Assembly (NCBI GenBank): GCA_028817685.1
Contig: JAPPPC010000749.1
Coordinates: 1 to 7,675 of the forward strand
Source of the DNA: Rhodospirillaceae bacterium
Lineage (GTDB): Bacteria; Pseudomonadota; Alphaproteobacteria; UBA8366; GCA-2717185
DNA: 7,675 nt
Reading direction: 5' to 3'
Positions 6,896 to 7,675 of the stretch are shown here, piece after piece; positions within the stretch are counted from its first letter, which is position 1; every line of letters begins with the position of its first letter. A model generated the notes under the pieces. It saw only the letters and a list, made by a program, of their open reading frames with translations, made no database searches and was not told where the DNA came from. Made by a program: the position numbers and the translations under genes.

Positions 6896-6926
6896 TTGCT
6901 CCCGCAACAGAGTTGAGGCGAAGCCG

Positions 6927-7675
6927 ATGAGCGGCGCAGGGTCGATCAGCTACAAGGGCGGGCTGGTCAATCTCGATAAGGGTATGATCAGCCGGGATAT
7001 TTTCACCAGCCAGCAGGTCTATGAAGACGAGCTCGAGCGCATTTTCCCGCGCTCCTGGCTGTTCGTCGGTCATGAGAGCCAGGTGCCGGAGCCGGGCGAT
7101 TACATCCTCGCCCGCATGGCGGAGGAATCGGTGATCTTCAACCGGGACCGGCATTGCAAGCTGCATGTCTTCCTGAACAATTGCCGGCACCGCGGCATGC
7201 GGGTCTGCCGCTATGACAAGGGCAATTCGACGAAATTCGCCTGTCCCTTCCACGCCTGGGTGTTCAACGATGAGGGCGCGCTGGTCGGCGTGCCGAAGAT
7301 GGACAGCGCCTACCACAACGAGCTCGACAAATCGCAATGGGGACTGATCGAGGCCCGCGTCTACAGCTATCGCGGCTACGTCTTCGCCTGCTGGGACGAG
7401 GCGGCGCCCGATTTCGAAACCTCGATCGGCGATCTGCGCTTCTATTTCGACGATTACTGCGAACTGCCCGACGGCACCTATGGCGATTGGGAGGCGTTCG
7501 GCGGCATCTTCAAATGGCGCGTGCCCTGCAATTGGAAGTGGGGTGCGGAGAATTTCTCCGGCGATTACTACCACAACCCCAGCCACGCCTCGGTCGACGC
7601 CGTCGTGCTGTCGCCGGCCGGGGTGAAGGGGCGCCACTCCTACGACAAAATCACGCGGACCCGGGAGGTGGAGCT
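6927..7675 (+). CDS. Rieske aromatic ring-hydroxylating oxygenase, alpha subunit, 3'-truncated by the window edge
   Basis: The ATG at 6927 follows GAGG (6915-6918) by eight bases and opens a frame that runs off the right edge after 249 codons. The N-terminal half is a Rieske [2Fe-2S] domain: Cys86-x-His88 (CRHRG), 17 residues, then Cys106-x2-His109 (CPFHAW), the exact ligand spacing of ring-hydroxylating oxygenases. The catalytic domain follows with NWKWGAENFSGDYYHNPSH (202-220). In that motif Asp213 matches the bridging Asp of naphthalene dioxygenase (Asp205), and His216 and His220 match two ligands of the mononuclear iron. The third ligand, a carboxylate, would lie beyond the window. Electrons normally arrive from a reductase, with or without a ferredoxin; none is visible yet. 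Family members hydroxylate or dihydroxylate aromatic rings, or demethylate substrates. The His-His spacing is shorter than in NDO or BphA. Family membership is certain; the substrate is unknown. Confidence 0.95.
   Translation, partial: MSGAGSISYKGGLVNLDKGMISRDIFTSQQVYEDELERIFPRSWLFVGHESQVPEPGDYILARMAEESVIFNRDRHCKLHVFLNNCRHRGMRVCRYDKGNSTKFACPFHAWVFNDEGALVGVPKMDSAYHNELDKSQWGLIEARVYSYRGYVFACWDEAAPDFETSIGDLRFYFDDYCELPDGTYGDWEAFGGIFKWRVPCNWKWGAENFSGDYYHNPSHASVDAVVLSPAGVKGRHSYDKITRTREVE

Noticed and set aside
6782..6907. Upstream in-frame extension of the LLM protein to an ATG at 6907
   Set aside because: The added 42 residues are not family-like and would cross most of the divergent promoter region; the ATG at 6781 has a good ribosome binding site.
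6837..7637. Long minus-strand open frame (266 codons) opposite the Rieske gene
   Set aside because: The plus strand encodes a clear Rieske domain with exact ligand spacing; the antisense frame is a product of GC-rich codon use.
1..7675. tRNA, rRNA, CRISPR arrays, transposon ends, toxin-antitoxin or phage-defence genes
   Set aside because: None was seen on either strand; nearly all of the sequence is explained by metabolic or hypothetical coding genes.

Overview
This window looks like part of an alphaproteobacterial chromosome. GC content is about 60% by eye, genes are tightly packed, and one gene encodes the ATP-synthase inhibitor zeta subunit (DUF1476), a family typical of alphaproteobacteria. 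I cannot name the genus. I see no RNA genes, insertion sequences, CRISPR arrays or attachment sites. No gap between genes exceeds about 165 bases.

Layout, left to right. (1) 3-1196 is the 3' part of a gene of unknown function, running in from the left edge. It abuts a DUF3726 gene (1197-1826) with no intervening base, on the same strand, so the two are probably translationally coupled. (2) A small VOC-fold gene (1828-2184, minus) converges on that pair with one base between stop codons. It diverges from a mandelate racemase/enolase-superfamily gene (2322-3407, plus) whose full catalytic set is present and which most resembles the mandelate racemase / talarate-galactarate dehydratase group. 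(3) An NRDE/TANGO2-family gene (3410-4186, minus) converges on the enolase-superfamily gene and diverges from the zeta-subunit gene (4351-4674, plus). (4) The right third looks like an aromatic-compound catabolic locus. A two-domain type I extradiol dioxygenase (4688-5563, minus) lies downstream of an LLM-class flavin-dependent oxidoreductase (5633-6781, minus). These two diverge across a 145-base intergenic region from a Rieske ring-hydroxylating oxygenase alpha subunit (6927 to the right edge, plus, incomplete).

How the genes may work together. Rieske oxygenases activate aromatic rings to cis-diols or phenols, LLM flavin monooxygenases add one oxygen to varied substrates, and extradiol enzymes open catecholic rings, so the right-hand genes could form one pathway. 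The substrate cannot be read from the sequence. The left and middle genes show no common pathway with them; the enolase-superfamily enzyme suggests use of a sugar acid or other hydroxy acid, with no transporter or regulator in view.

The points most worth a second look are: an extradiol dioxygenase that keeps its iron ligands and two active-site histidines but has Met where the acid/base Tyr is normally found; a Rieske oxygenase whose two iron-binding histidines are only three residues apart; and the coupled, uncharacterised pair at the left edge.
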